Shown: positions 23,998 through 36,979, counted from the first letter of the stretch. The stretch: 64,000 bases of DNA from Ampelocalamus luodianensis (GCA_036346255.1 CM070638.1:35650394-35714393), one strand, 5' to 3'. A program made the numbers and translations. The notes: generated by a model from the letters alone, not told the origin.

Positions 23998-26203
23998 CTT
24001 AATCACTAGGTGAATTCATTCATAGGTTTATATATTACTGAGAATAATCCGCTACCTAATGCAAGTGATTTAATTGTGCTTAGGAATATGAGAATGGACC
24101 AAGGAGAGGTATGTAGAGTCATGGACAAGCATGGAAGGCATAATGGAGGTCACCACGTCACTTTGGGTCCGAGCCAAGCAAGAGTTCTAGTTGGGCTCGT
24201 TCTGGATTCGAATTCGGACTGCTGCAACAACACTAAGTTCAAACGGCCATAACTTCTTCATACGGACTCCGTTTGGGACGTTCTTGGACTTCATTGAAAG
24301 CTTATCAAGTCTACTTTCCAATGGATCTAACCTCATCTTCAAATTATAGCCAAGCTAGCCACAATCAATAAAACAATCTATATCTATTTTTGAGCCCGAG
24401 TCAAAAGGGTGCTGCGCCACCTCTTCTTGTAGGGAAACGGGTAGGCTACACTAGCGCAAATTAAAAAAATCTACCCGTAAACCAAGATCACTGTAGTTAT
24501 AGATCACGGTCTTACCACTAGACGCGCAGGTGCGGAAGTTGATGCTGTGGCGTCGGGCGTGTAGTCGTACCAAGTTGATGCGATGCGTCGGGGCGAGTAG
24601 TCGTACTACTTCCTCGTCCTCGTCGTGGCGTCCACGTCTGACTCTTTTCTTGCGGTTCGTCCCAACGCCACGGATGCGGCGCCTTCAAAGGTATCCACAC
24701 GTGCGGGAGAAGCGGCGACGCCGGACTACTAGATCGCGCGGCGACTAGGGCGTGGGAGGGTGGCGGCCGGGGTTTGGGGATGTCACGAAAAAATCAACCC
24801 TCAACCGGTAGCGCCACTGCCTCCTTTTATAGGCGTCCTTATAATGGGCTTCTACGAATAGAGGCCCATTAGGACTCAATGCCCGATCTAGTCGGATCAA
24901 TCCGACTAGGCTTCACCCTTAAGTGTGTGACCTATGGTTCACATATGTTTAGACATGACGCGAGTACACATACTTGGTCAATAGTTGGTAGCGGCCTCTA
25001 GCAAGGCGTGCCAACTCCTAAACATACGTAAAGATCATATCGGACGAACCATCACAACGTTATGTACATGCCAATCCCTTTGCCTCACGATATTCGGTCG
25101 AGCTCCAAGTGACCACTCTTTCTCGATCCCGTGATGCGAATCCCTTACTAGGTTAACTCTTAACCTTAAGTAGCATGGCCATGCATTTACGGATCCGATC
25201 ACTCGAGGCCCAGAGATATCTCTCTGGGTAGAGAGGGCAAATCCCATCTCGACCGACCATGCCTCGCGACATGCTTCATGACAAACCGAAAGCTACCTTT
25301 ATAACTACCGATTCACGGAGTAGCATTTGATAGCCCCTAAGTAGGTCGATTCACATCTCAAGTACATGCGACAATCTCAGGTCTAAGGACAAGGCGTACA
25401 CATTGTGTAGAGAGAACCATAAGAATAATTACTATGTCTCATGTTGGGTCGGTCCAACCCCATGTTCTAAACATGTGTCCACATTATTGGTTTGACATCT
25501 CCATGTCTATGACATGTGAAACATGGTCATCAACCGATACATGTGCTAATACATCATTCACGTGTGTCCTCACATGAACTCCGACTAGGGACAACTTTAG
25601 AATAACCATACAAGTAAAGAGTTTCACAAACAAGTCACATACTTGTTAATCAACACAAAGGCAATATTCAAGGAACATTTATTAAATCATGGATACAATG
25701 AAATATCATCATCAATATGATTGCCTCTAGGGCATATCTCCAACACTTCTTGGGCCTATGGGCCTTGTAACCCTAGGATTATGCGTCCACTTCCCTGGAC
25801 GCCACCCCTGGTTGTCTTACCATATAGGAGCTGCCACCTTCTTTTGCTAGAACTCATATTTCGTTGAGTGTAGGTTTAGCCATTGTGCAAACTTTTGTTC
25901 TTCAGTTGTGTCGGTCGACCACCTGTCAAGACAGCCTTCGAGATCCCACCTTTATTTTCAATACCATATACGCTACAATTCTGTTCGTAATATCAGATTG
26001 CCTACATCTTATTCTTGCTAGTTCTCCGATTGCTCGCAGGAATTGAACCTCGTGTTCAGGTTGATCACGCTTCCAGCAAGGTCAATAACATCTCGGAGTT
26101 GGTTCAACGATTGCTAAGACACAAGCTTCATCGTACGGTTGTAGCCGGATCGCGAGTCACCTCCTCCTAAAATCAATAGTTATCAATCTCATCGAAAGAT
26201 CGG
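23898..26203 (+). repeat. 3' LTR of the CRM-like element, main part
   Basis: It starts TGATGAGGACATCCC directly after the purine tract AAGGAGAGGA. It is interrupted by the solo LTR at 24428-25745 and by the LTR element at 26204-32923, and finishes at 32924-32945 (ATCGGGCACTCCGCCTCCAT then CA). Confidence 0.85.
24428..25745 (-). mobile_element. Solo LTR of a Copia (Angela-related), array-less form
   Basis: It is flanked by CTTCT (24423-24427 and 25746-25750). On the minus strand it begins TGTTGGAGATATGCCCTAG and ends CGTTTCCCTACA. It aligns in blocks with the LTRs at 33323 and 44023 (for example GTGAGGCAAAGGGA and GGTTCGTCCGATAT) but lacks their hairpin array. It sits inside the 3' LTR of the CRM-like element. 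Confidence 0.88.
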
Positions 26204-28482
26204 TGTAACACCCCGGCCCGACATGAGCCTGGAATGCTACTAAAATTAAATTAAACTAAACTAAACTAAGATCAATTGCAAATTTTCGGCAAAACCTCCT
26301 TTGTATAGTCAGCTATACCGAGGTTCCAACAATTAATCATGGCATTTATCAATACCTTCATAATCAGGTTCTTTCAAGCATGCAGGATAATCTCATAAAC
26401 ATAATCAAAATTTGCTATTCTCATTATTACAGCTTGTCCCAAACTCAAACCATCCATAAGTAATTCTTAAGATTGAGTGGTAGTGCGTGCATCCAAACAT
26501 CTACTCCCTCCCATGCATGCGGGTCTTGCGATTATACCTAAAACACATCAAAGCAAGTGAGCCCAAAGACTCAGCAAGTACCAACAAGGCTAAGCAAGTT
26601 ATCATTCATAGCATCAATAATCCAAGATAAACAATGCACCAAAGTATAGCCTTCATGCTCATGTGAATGCAACCAATGCAATGCACCTTTTCAACTTTAT
26701 CTCTTTTCGCATTTTACTGTAATGTCACGGGGTACACAACCGTCATTGTATACCCTTGCACATGTGCCCTCCGCACAGTGGACCAAAAGCCTATACATCA
26801 CATGTATAGGGACCTTTGCCCATCACTTTAATGATGGGGACCTCTTTATTCATAGCCCACATTCCACGAATGTGGGGACCTCAACCGTCATCTACATGAC
26901 GGGGACCTCAACTATATGTACTTGGTCACCACGTGACTGTGGCACTGTATGCTCTCAACATGCATATGCGCCATGATAACATATTCATAAGCGGGATTAC
27001 ATCATATTCTCATTATCATGTAAGCAACCTTACTTCGCTATCATATATCAAAAACATGCATACATGACCAAGTATCCAACACGTTTGAAACATGCAAATG
27101 CTCCATGCCCACGTCTTTCATACCCAAGAATTTAACATGTACATAACAACATGTAAGATTTAGCAACGCTGGAAACATTAACCATAGCTTGCATTCATCA
27201 AGATAAAAGGAAAACTCATTACGCTAACATTCGTGCAAGGCTACATCAAGCAATCACAACAATTTTATCATACAACCGAAAATACGCTTATAACCGAATA
27301 CTTGCCTTAACCGTGCGAGGCGGTGGGCGCAAAGAGGGCGCTGCCCCGGATCACGCTCCTACCTGAACATAAAGATAACCTGGACTAAGTCCAACATACT
27401 GGACCAAAAGCATAAGTACAACACAAACGAACTCGCTAAACTCCCAAGTGTTTTTCAATCTTCCAATTCCTAGCGATCGCTTTGGTGATCACTGCGGATA
27501 GTCAACTTCTAAAATACATAACTTTCCGCTCAGGGGTCCAAATAAGGTGTTCTCAGACTTTCTGGAAAGGTAATTTAATTACCTAAATAAACTTAGTTGG
27601 GGAGCCCTTTTGATTATGCCAACTACTACCTCTACCAAGCCAACCTACAGAGCAACAATTATCACGTCGGGTTCTATGGACAGATCACTAAAACCATCAT
27701 AACTTTTTCTACAAAAGTCCAAATCTTGCGTTCTTTATCTCTATCAAAAGGTATGGAAATTACCTACATTTTTCGTTATATTGAGGTCCTCTGATTTCGA
27801 CCTTAACTAGCAGATTCATCCCATTTTCTACAGACTGTTCTAAACTGACAGATTAACAGAGCAGCGATACTAAAAAATTCATAACTTCCTGACCGTTAAT
27901 CGGATTTGGGTGATCTTGGTGGCCACTGAAAGATAAGAACAAAATCTACATATCTCTAGGAGACCAAACCTCCTAATTCGGCCTCTAAACACATGAAACT
28001 GGCCGCGCAACGTTCTGGACAGAATTGCAACTTTAACAGACCGACTTCAATCTTGCCAAAACTACTCGATTTCGGATCTACGACTAAACACACAACAACA
28101 AACGAAGCTAGTTACCCTTGGCGCAGCTGAAGATCACGAACTCCGGATGGGATCCCGCTTTCTTCTCTTCTTCCTTCTCTTCTTCTTCTTCCTTCTTCTT
28201 GGCCGGCCACAAAGGGGAGGAGGGGAAAGAGGTGGAGATGCAATGGGGAGGAGGGCTGCTACAGATGGCGCGCTACAGTGCGTGCTCTGAGTAGCATGGC
28301 TGCCCCCCCTCTACTTGGATGGTTGCCCTAATGGGCCAAGGTGTTGTGGGCTTTCAGCCCACAGCCCAAGTTTTCCGAATTACGCAAAAATCCCCCTGAA
28401 CTTCTGTTAAAACCACTCCCTCTATTCAATTCTCCTCCCTACAATCTTTCTTCTCATTTAAATAAATATTTGGAGTGTTACA
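26204..28482 (-). repeat. 3' LTR of the non-coding element
   Basis: It contains a hairpin array (26730-26937), a CTT-rich tract (28155-28200) and a 65-codon open frame that recurs in the other LTR but looks non-coding. It differs from its partner mainly by 1-4 bp indels. Confidence 0.88.
26730..26937. repeat. Hairpin array with GGGACCT spacers (first LTR)
   Basis: Successive perfect stems are CTATACAT/ATGTATAG (26791-26809), CCCATCA/TGATGGG (26819-26838), CCCACATTC/GAATGTGGG (26856-26876), CCGTCAT/ATGACGG (26885-26902) and GTCAC/GTGAC (26925-26937). The first four are each followed by GGGACCT or GGGGACCTC. An imperfect stem (GGGTACA with TGTATACCC) precedes them. Confidence 0.9.
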
Positions 28483-30665
28483 TTCTACCCCCCTTAAATG
28501 GAATTCGACCCCGAATTCTAACCACGCTCTACACCAAAGAACAATCACAACTAGAATTTACCAACAATACCACACACCTGCTGTGAACAATTCTGGATAT
28601 TGCTCGCATATGCGAGACTTCAATTCCCAAATTGTTTTCCTCTCGGACTTTGGGACTAACGCACCTTGATACAACTAATGTATTATACCTCATCACTGCA
28701 TGCTGATTCCAACCGAGAATCACTCAACGGACATGACTCAAGATGCGGTATTACTCAGCTGGTCAACGGCTCTTATGAAACCTCACACTCCAAATGCCTC
28801 AAGCATTATATCAACACCGGTCATACAAAGCGTTATATACGCGCTCTAGGACTCGAGACAATTCTAGCGAATTGCTATCTTCCAAAATCCCTGCAACTTC
28901 CAGAACAAGCCAAATATACTCTAGGCTATCATTCCCTTTGGGGACCAAACCACAGAACTTCAACATAAACATATGTAACTCTTATTTCATCTCTCAGTCG
29001 ACCTCTTCATCCTAGTAAGGAGAACCTTTGTTAAGCAGGGACGCGCAACACAACTTATTTTAAACAAACTTTAATAATCAGAGCTCAGCAGAAAACCAAA
29101 AAATTCACAATGCCACCCACTATTAACCAACTTTCCTCTAAAAACACTCAAATCCAAAATTGAAGATTCATCATGAAAATCTTTTCACATTCCAATTAGG
29201 CAGTTTGCAAATAAACACCACATAAGTCAAAAGAGAAATTGTTGGAATGCCCAAATCAAACACTTCATTTATTTTCCGATCGGAAGGAAGCCTTCTTGAG
29301 ACATAGGGTCAACTCAAACTGTAAGTGTTCTCAGTCATAAAACCCAACTCCAACAAGAACCAATAGAACACTTCTCTCTGGAGAAAACATTCTTTCTCGA
29401 GATGTTTTTTTTTAAGAAATAAACATTCTCCAAAATCTTGGATTTCCAAATCATCAAACTTACTCCTTCCTCTTAACCGACAACCCCAAAATGATCCTCA
29501 AACCGAAAGAACAACCACACTTATCTAGGGGGACTCTATTAATCCACACAAGGATTCTCTAGTCCACTCCTATACCAAAGGAATTTTTTTGACAACTGGT
29601 TCCCAACACCTCAATAAAGATTTTTCACCCGCAACCACATCACCTCATTCTGTTAAAGATAATCAACTTGAAATTCTCAGCGCACATACTCATTTACTAC
29701 ACCCGAAGGATTCTATCAATGATCAATACTATTCGAATCCACTTTTGTTCTTCTTCTTCTACACATAACATTGGGTCACGAGGTCCTAGCATAGAAAGGC
29801 AAGTCCAAATTTAACCTCCAAGTCTCCTATAATGAATTTCGGTATGATTGATAGGAAATCCTCAAATTCTTTTACTAACTTTTCACACACTCAACAATAA
29901 CCTCGGTCATTAATATCAATATTCCTCACTAACCAAGTAACTCACCAAGGCGTTTCATTTCACCAATCTTTGACCTTCACTCAACCACACCAATTAATTT
30001 TCAGCTACATGACCACAATATACCCATTCGCAGTACCCTCACTAATTGACCAAGATTCAAACATACTCAATCACTAACATTAATAAATAAATATATTCTT
30101 TGACCAAGATATCCTTAGAGATAATCTAACTCCCATAGGGTTACTCACCGAGGCGAGTCATGCTTGACAATAGCTCAACAATCCTGCTATCCCATTAATT
30201 AACACGACGATTATATTTTTTCCACAATCGCTACTCTCATTAAGCCACACCATCATAATTCTTCTACACAATCTTACCGAGTACCCAATTGCGATACTCT
30301 AATAAATTTGGTCAAGATTTTCATACTTTCTAATTCTAATGTTCTGTCAAAATGAACAAAAGATCTTGGACCACATCCCTTTATAGGTTCTACTAGTTGC
30401 GACACGTAATAAGTTAGCTCCATAGACAAACATTCTATTTAAATCGAACTCTCTCAAGGATTAATCTAATAAATCAATTTACTCAATGCCTCTCAAACAA
30501 CTTGACACATAAAGGTTCACAAAATCATCTACTAGACCACCACTATCTAGTTGCCAATTCACAACCGAAGGGACTTTACAATACAGTTCGGTTAACCCTT
30601 TCTTAGAAAAAGAGGCAAACATAAATCATTTTCAGCATATAGGAAAAACGTTACCACTTACCAAC
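28483..30665 (-). other. Interior of the non-coding LTR element
   Basis: This is AT-rich sequence with no supported coding region or retroviral-type motif on either strand. The short open frames at 28341-29015 are not supported. Confidence 0.7.
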
Positions 30666-32923
30666 TGTAACACCCCGGCCCGACATGAGCCTGGAATGCT
30701 ACTAAAATTAAATTAAACTAAACTAAACTAAGATCAATTGCAAATTTTCGGCAAAACCTCCTTTGTATAGTCGGCTATACCGAGGTTCCAACAATTAATC
30801 ATGGCATTTATCAATACCTTCATAATCGAGTTCTTTCAAGCATGCAGATAATCTCATAAACATAATCAAAATTTGCTATTCTCATTATTACGATTAATCT
30901 GAAACTCAAACCATCCATAAGTAATTCTTAAGATTGAGTGGTAGTGCGTGCATCCAAACATCTACTCCTCCCATGCATGCGGGTCTTGCAGTTATACCTA
31001 AAACACATCAAAGCAAGAGTGAGCCCAAAGACTCGGCAAAGTACCAACAAGGCTAAGCAAGTTATCATTCATAGCATCAATAATCCAAGATAAACAATGC
31101 ACCAAAGTATAGCCTTCATGCTCATGTGAATGCAACCAATGCAATGCACCTTTTCAACTTTATCTCTTTTCACATTTTACCGGTAATGCGGGGTACACAA
31201 CCGTCGCTGTATACCCTTGCCTGTGCCCTCTGCACGGGGACAAAAGCCTATACATCACATGTATAGGGACCTTTGCCCATCACTTTAATGATGGGGACCT
31301 CTTTTATTCATAGCCCACATTCCACGAATGTGGGGACCTCAAGCCCGTCATCTACATGACGGGGACCTCAACTATATGTACTTGGTCACCACGTGACCAG
31401 GGCACCTGTATGCTCTCAACATGCATATGCGCCATGATAACATATTCATAAGCGAGATTACATCATATTCTCATTATCATGTAAGCAACCTTACTTGCTA
31501 TCATATATCAAAAACATGCATACATGACCAAGTATCCAACACGTTTGAAACATGCAAATGCTCCATGCCCACGTCTTTCATACCCAAGAATTTAACATGT
31601 ACATAACAACATGTAAGATTTAGCAACGCTCGGAAACATTAACCATAGCTTGCATTCATCAAGATAAAAGGAAAACTCATTACGCTAACATTCGTGCAAG
31701 GCTACATCAAGCAATCACAACAATTTTATCATACAACCGAAAATACGCTATAACCCGAATACTTGCCTTAACTGCGAGGCGGTGGGCGCAAAGAGGGCGC
31801 TGCCCCAGGATCACGCTCCTACGAACATAAAGATAACCAGACTAAGTCCAACATACTGGACCAAAAGCATAAGTACAACACAAACGAACTCGCTAAACTC
31901 CCAAGTGTTTTCAATCTTCCAATTCCTAGCGATCGCTTTGGTGATCACTGCGGATAGTCAACTTCTAAAATACATAACTTTCCGCTCAGGGTCCAAATAA
32001 GGTGTTCTCAGACTTTCTGGAAAGGTAATTTAATTACCTAAATAAACTTAGTTGGGGAGCCCTTTTGATTATGCCAACTACTACCTCTACCAAGCCAACC
32101 TACAGAGCAACAATTATCACGTCGGGTTCTATGGACAGATCACTAAAACCATCATAACTTTTTCTACAAAAGTCCAAATCTTGCGTTCTTTATCTCTATC
32201 AAAAGGTATGGAAATTACCTACATTTTCGTTATATTGAGGTCCTCTGATTTCGACCTTAACTAGCAGATTCATCCCATTTTCTACAGACTGTTCTAAACT
32301 GACAGATTAACAGAGCAGCGATACTAAAAAATTCATAACTTTCTGACCGTTAATCGGATTTGGGTGATCTTGGTGGCCACTGAAAGATAAGAACAAAATC
32401 TACATATCTCTAGGAGACCAAACCTCCTAATTCGGCCTCTAAACACATGAAACTGGCCGCGCAACGTTCTGGACAGAATTGCAACTTTAACAGACCGACT
32501 TCAATCTTGCCAAAACTACTCGATTTCGGATCTACGACTAAACACACAACAACAAACGAAGCTAGTTACCCTTGGCGCAGCTAAAGATCACGAACTCGGA
32601 TGGGATCCGCTTTCTTCTCTTCTTCCTTCTCTTCTTCTTCTTCCTTCTTCTTGGCCGCCAAAGGGGAGGAGGGAAAAGAGGTGGAGATGCAATGGGGAGG
32701 AGGGGCTGCTACAGTGGCGGCGCTACAGTGCGTGCTACAGTAGCATGGCTGCCCCCCCTCTACTTGGATGGTTGCCCTAATGGGCCAAGGTGTTGTGGGC
32801 TTTACCCACACCCAAGTTTTCAGATTACATAAAAATCCCCCGAACTTCATTAAAACCACTCCTCTATTCAATTCTCCTCCTACAATCTTTCTTCTCATTT
32901 AAATAAATATTTGGAGTGTTACA
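30666..32923 (-). repeat. 5' LTR of the non-coding element
   Basis: Partner of 26204-28482. On the minus strand it is followed by GTTGGTAAGTGG, where a primer-binding site would lie; I cannot assign a tRNA to it. Confidence 0.88.
31190..31410. repeat. Hairpin array with GGGACCT spacers (second LTR)
   Basis: This is the same set of hairpins as at 26730-26937. Two stems are longer here: CCCGTCAT/ATGACGGG and GGTCAC/GTGACC. Confidence 0.88.
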
Positions 32924-32950
32924 ATCGGGCACTCCGCCTCCATCATATCT

Positions 32951-33322
32951 CTACTACTTAAAAATATGAGTTGGTGGTCGTCCGTCCTCCCACCCTCTTC
33001 GACGTTCGTCCTATCACGATCAGGACATCGATGGCCTGGATCATCTCGCGTGGACAGTAGCAACCCTAGCGCCCCGCATCTAGTCTCGCGCCGCACTCCC
33101 TCCCTCTCTCTCTCTCTCTCTCGCACTCCCTAGTCCCCACCCGCGCCGACTCTTACACCCCCCACCCGCGTCGCCCGACGCCCGCTCTCACGCCACCCTC
33201 TCCACCCGCACCGCCCACCTCTCGCTTCCCACCCGCGACGCCCTCCCTCCCTTACCTCGCTCACACTAACTCACCACGCCACGTGCCTGATCAACCCGGC
33301 CCACCTCTCCCCACCCACGCCG
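32951..33322. other. Flanking DNA with CT microsatellite
   Basis: This is a C-rich stretch between the CRM-like element and the next LTR. It includes a (CT)n run at about 33103-33122. No gene is supported. Confidence 0.6.
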
Positions 33323-34420
33323 TGAAGGGATATAGGTAGGCTACACTAGCTGGTAATTCAAAAATTCTACCATATAAACTAAGAAACCATACAAGCAAGA
33401 GATCATAGATCGTTAATTACCACTAGATGCACAGTTCAGCAGAAGAAGAGTTGGAACAACCTGATCCAACATCGAGGGTGTCGATGTAGTGGTCGTAGTC
33501 GGTTGTCCTCGGTGCCGATCCTCTCTACCAGCAACCTATCACATTCCTTGCGAAGGTCGTGGATCGTCCTCGTTCAGCATAGCAGCAATAGCAGCAGCGC
33601 CTCTATGGTATCCACACGTCCAGGGATGGAACACCATACGCCGGTGTGCTAGCACCGGTGCACACGACAGGGTCTTTGAGAAGATGGTGGCTAGGGTTTC
33701 GATGGAGCAATTCACGTCCTATCCCAACAGCCTCATGCATCCCCTTATAAAGAGCCCATGACGGATCCTATCCGAACTCGTTTGTTCGAACCCGTTAAGT
33801 ATGTAACCCTGTAGGTTCATGCATAATCGGTTGCAACTCAAAAACTCTTTTCCGACCACGAGTCATTAGCGGTTCCTAGCAGGACATAACGATTCTCGAA
33901 TATATATAAATTATATCGAATGAACCTTAATGCAATATGATCTACGACTAGGTCCTTATCACTTACGACCAGCTCGTATCTAGTCACGACCCGTTAGTAA
34001 CTCCTTATGACTAGTTTACGACCAGTTAGTGATTATGTTCAACCAGTCTATGACCAGCTTGTATCTCCATACGACCAATCCGTATCTGGTCGAACTGAAT
34101 GACCTGCTTCTGTATTCTCCCTTTGCCTCACGATGTCTGGTTAAACTCTAGGTGATATATTTTATCATGTATGGATTGTTCAATATTTTCTCGATTAAGT
34201 GACGGATAATTTCATGTGGTTGACTCTTTGACCACTAGTAGCATGACCATACACTTTCATTATTCGACCACATCGAGGGGCCCAAAGATATCTCTCCTGT
34301 TATGTTAGGAGTGATAAATCCCATATTCGATCAGTCACATTCCTCCGCATGTTTCATAGCATATTCGAATGCTACCTTTATAACTATCCAATTATAGAGT
34401 AGCGTTTGGCAACCCCTAAG
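33323..34420 (-). mobile_element. Truncated Angela-like Copia LTR with hairpin array
   Basis: On the minus strand it ends CCTATATCCCTTCA, as the 44023 element's LTR does, and aligns with it from there back to CTTAGGGGTTGCCAAACG. The first ~430 bp of the LTR (the TGTTGG end) are missing, and the break coincides with the start of the next element. TACGACCAG-type repeats occupy about 33925-34118. Confidence 0.8.
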
Positions 34421-35114
34421 TGTACCAGTAGTGGACGGGGTCAGACAATGGAATGGGGTGGCCGAGGCGACCCCATGGATTGTGGTGGCGCGGCTCGAGG
34501 AGGCTGGTGGTGGCGGGGCAGCAGCATGGGCACCCGGAGCATGGAAGGAAAAACGTCGGCGATGCTGGGATGAGGGGAGGAGAAATGATAGGGGAGCATG
34601 AGCACCGGTGAAGTGTGGGGGACCCACCAGGGTGGTTGATGGTGGACAGGAGAAGCCAAGGTGGTTTGGTGACGGAGACACTAGGCGGCGCGGCAAGGTT
34701 GACGTGGTGGCGGTGCTGCGGGGAAGAAGAGTCGAAGCGGGTGGTGGGGAAAGGGAGAGAGAGGTCCGGGGATGCTCCACCCAAGAGGAATCGAGGAGGG
34801 GCTTACCAGGGAGGGTATGGCGGCGGTGGGGGCATTCCTCGGCCGGAGGTAGGGAAGAAGCTGGGGGCACATGTTCCTACCAGTAAATCCCAAATTAGGC
34901 CATGTTTGGTACAGCTTCTACTCCCAGCTTCTCAATCGATTCTCGTGAAGCCGTACCAAACACCCCGATTCTCAAAACCACCAGATTCTGCTTCTCGCGA
35001 GGAGCTGTCTCAAAAATGAACTAGCAACGAGAAGCAGCCTTCCCGCAGATTCTTGTGAGAATCCAACCTTCAGAAACAAAAATACCCCTAAAAGTTTGAT
35101 GTAATTACCCGCAA

Positions 35115-35720
35115 ATGCCATTGAACTACCCCCACAGGAAATCCCCCGCACGCAACCCGCCGCGCAGAGGCGGCTCAGTGGCGCGCTCCTTGAGGCCCTC
35201 AAGAAGTCCCTCCTTGACTCGCTCGCGGCGCTCAAGAAGCCCGCCGGCGCTCCTCCTCACCGTCTGGCTGCTCGCCGCCGAGAGCCCCACTCGCGCTGTC
35301 CGCTCTCGCGGCGGCGCGTCGGCGGTCCGCCTTCTCCTCGCGGTTGTCACCGCCGTCATCTGGTACACGCGCGCCGGCCGAGGGGAGGGTACTCGGCGCA
35401 CCGTTCTACTCACCCTCGTCGTTCGTGTCCGTCGGCCCGACCATCGGCATCGGGTTGGGGTCGGGGTTCCTCATGATCTGATGGGGTTCACGGCGTTCCT
35501 TTACCTCGGCGGGTTCCTCTCCGACTCGTCGGGGCGGCGGCATGCTCACCGAGACGCAGAAGACCACCGTCCTCAAGGCTGCGAGTTCTTGCCGTCTCTT
35601 TTGTTCATTTCCTCCGGTGTCCGGGCGCTTACTTTTGCGCAGACATTTTACATTGCCATGGATCGATTGCGTAATCACTTGCATATGTTAGCGGGAAATA
35701 TGCAAACAGATCGCTGTTAG
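35115..35720 (+). pseudogene. GC-rich captured gene fragment (unknown)
   Basis: A 201-codon frame is open, but neighbouring frames are also open and look equally plausible (one reads ALLEALKKSLLDSLAALKK, another GPTIGIGLGSGFL). The switch between frames suggests a decayed genic fragment. I recognise no family. The GC jump against the AT-rich surroundings, within a transposon, fits transduplication. Confidence 0.35.
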
Positions 35721-36691
35721 ATTGGTTGTTATTAAATGTAACCCACTTCTTGATTTGGCACACCATTTTTAAGTACATATATATTAAAAATATTGGAAAA
35801 AATTGCAGCAGATCCATCTTAATGGCCGTCTGTATAGTGCATTCTGTGGTCCTGATGTGTATCAGCAGCTTTACTGCAATATAACAAAGGATGTAATTAT
35901 CAAAATGAGATCATGTCAAATTATTTAGATCATACATGATATAATATGTTTAGCTCAACATATTTTGGTTAGTTATTTTTAGAGATACAGAAATTGTTTG
36001 AAAAAATAGAACCCTAGGCCCTTAGAGCACACAGCTTGCTCCCAAACATGTAAAGTAGACTACATTAGGATTAGTTGGTGATGTTACACACACTGACATA
36101 GCATGGAGGATTTTATAGGAAAGAGCTATGGAAATAAAGGTATCGTTAGCAGTATTTGATTTTATTTGTTGCCCACTTTCTTAAGATTTTCGACCATTTT
36201 GCTATTGGCTTGAAATTATGCTAACTATTTGGTCCTTGATATGCTGTTCTCCAGAGACAACATTGGCATTACTTCGACATCCAGATTGCTGTATCTCAGT
36301 TTATTCATCAGTAAGTACACTGTGTCCTTCAATTTATATTTGTCGCTTTATGCAAGAGATTGCGATTTATCTTTTGCTTCCTTCCAAATATATTATTACT
36401 GAAATAACGTAATTATGTTATTTATCCTGCAATAGAATGTTATGTGTATTAACTGTTCCCCCAGAAAAGGAAAACCAAAGTTTTAAATTGTATTTTCGTT
36501 TCACCAGTGATGACACAATTATAAATATTTTCATAGTTCATACTTACTCCTTAAGGTTGTAAGCCATGCAAACATCCCATACATGAGCACTATATCATGT
36601 AACAATCTTTAGTAGCAAGGTTTTGTATATTTGGAATTCGGTATGTTTCTTTTTTGATATGTTTTTTTAATCCATCTTTGTTGTTCTCAAG

Positions 36692-36979
36692 GTGGATGTG
36701 AAACGAAGCATAGATGATGGGGAAAAACGTTTCAATCAACTATCAATTGAGGAACAAGGCAAGTTTGATGAAGAGACGATTGTGAATGTGAATAGCATCA
36801 AGAGGCGTAAAGCAGGTAGCCAAAGATCAAGTGGTTTTAGCAACGAGTACATTGTGGTTTGCGCACTTTTGCGCCTGGCAGCCAATTGTGAGCTGCTAGT
36901 TAGCAAAGTTTCTGAGAATAGGAATGAGAATTTTTGCAGTTGTAGCAGAACCTTTTCTGCTGCGATTATGGCTCACTAA
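36692..36979 (+). pseudogene. Possible second captured exon (unknown)
   Basis: A 95-codon open stretch (VDVKRSIDDGEKRFNQLSIE at the start) follows a pyrimidine-rich acceptor-like sequence ending in AAG. I recognise no family. It lies in the same transposon as the GC-rich fragment upstream, so the two may come from one parent gene. Confidence 0.25.

Larger units (their letters stand above)
26204..32923 (-). mobile_element. Large non-coding LTR retrotransposon
   Basis: It is flanked by ATCGG (26199-26203 and 32924-32928). Two near-identical LTRs (2279 and 2258 bp) enclose about 2.2 kb. The purine tract TTTAAGGGGGG on the minus strand, next to the LTR at 26204-28482, shows that the element reads on the minus strand. 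No gag or pol motif is seen, so it is non-autonomous. The TGTAACAC...GTGTTACA ends and LTR content suggest a gypsy (Del/Tekay-like) relative. Confidence 0.85.
5423..32945 (+). mobile_element. CRM/CRR-like Ty3/gypsy retrotransposon, full length but interrupted by nested elements
   Basis: Both ends are flanked by the 5 bp duplication TATCT (5418-5422 and 32946-32950). The LTRs begin TGAYGAGGAYATCCC and end CTCCATCA. The pol reading frame continues into the 3' LTR and ends in a TRARAR motif after a GEEDELKSKTT stretch. That overlap between the end of pol and the LTR is a known hallmark of the CRM (centromeric) clade. Nested insertions are 8535-20138, 24428-25745 and 26204-32923; without them the element is close to 7.9 kb, the usual CRM size. 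Gag and pol carry many in-frame stops and some frameshifts, so it is dead. It lies close to a housekeeping gene. Confidence 0.88.

Noticed and set aside
26730..26937. CRISPR-like array (spaced repeats)
   Set aside because: The repeated word is only 7-8 bp, the intervening pieces are self-complementary hairpins, and the sequence is a plant LTR.
27597..27794. 65-codon frame repeated almost unchanged at 32052
   Set aside because: The repetition is due to the two LTRs of one element. It has no domain, and small indels truncate it differently.
35115..35720. 201-codon frame as an active gene
   Set aside because: It is confined to a transposon, coding signal jumps between frames, and I recognise no family; kept only as a low-confidence captured fragment.
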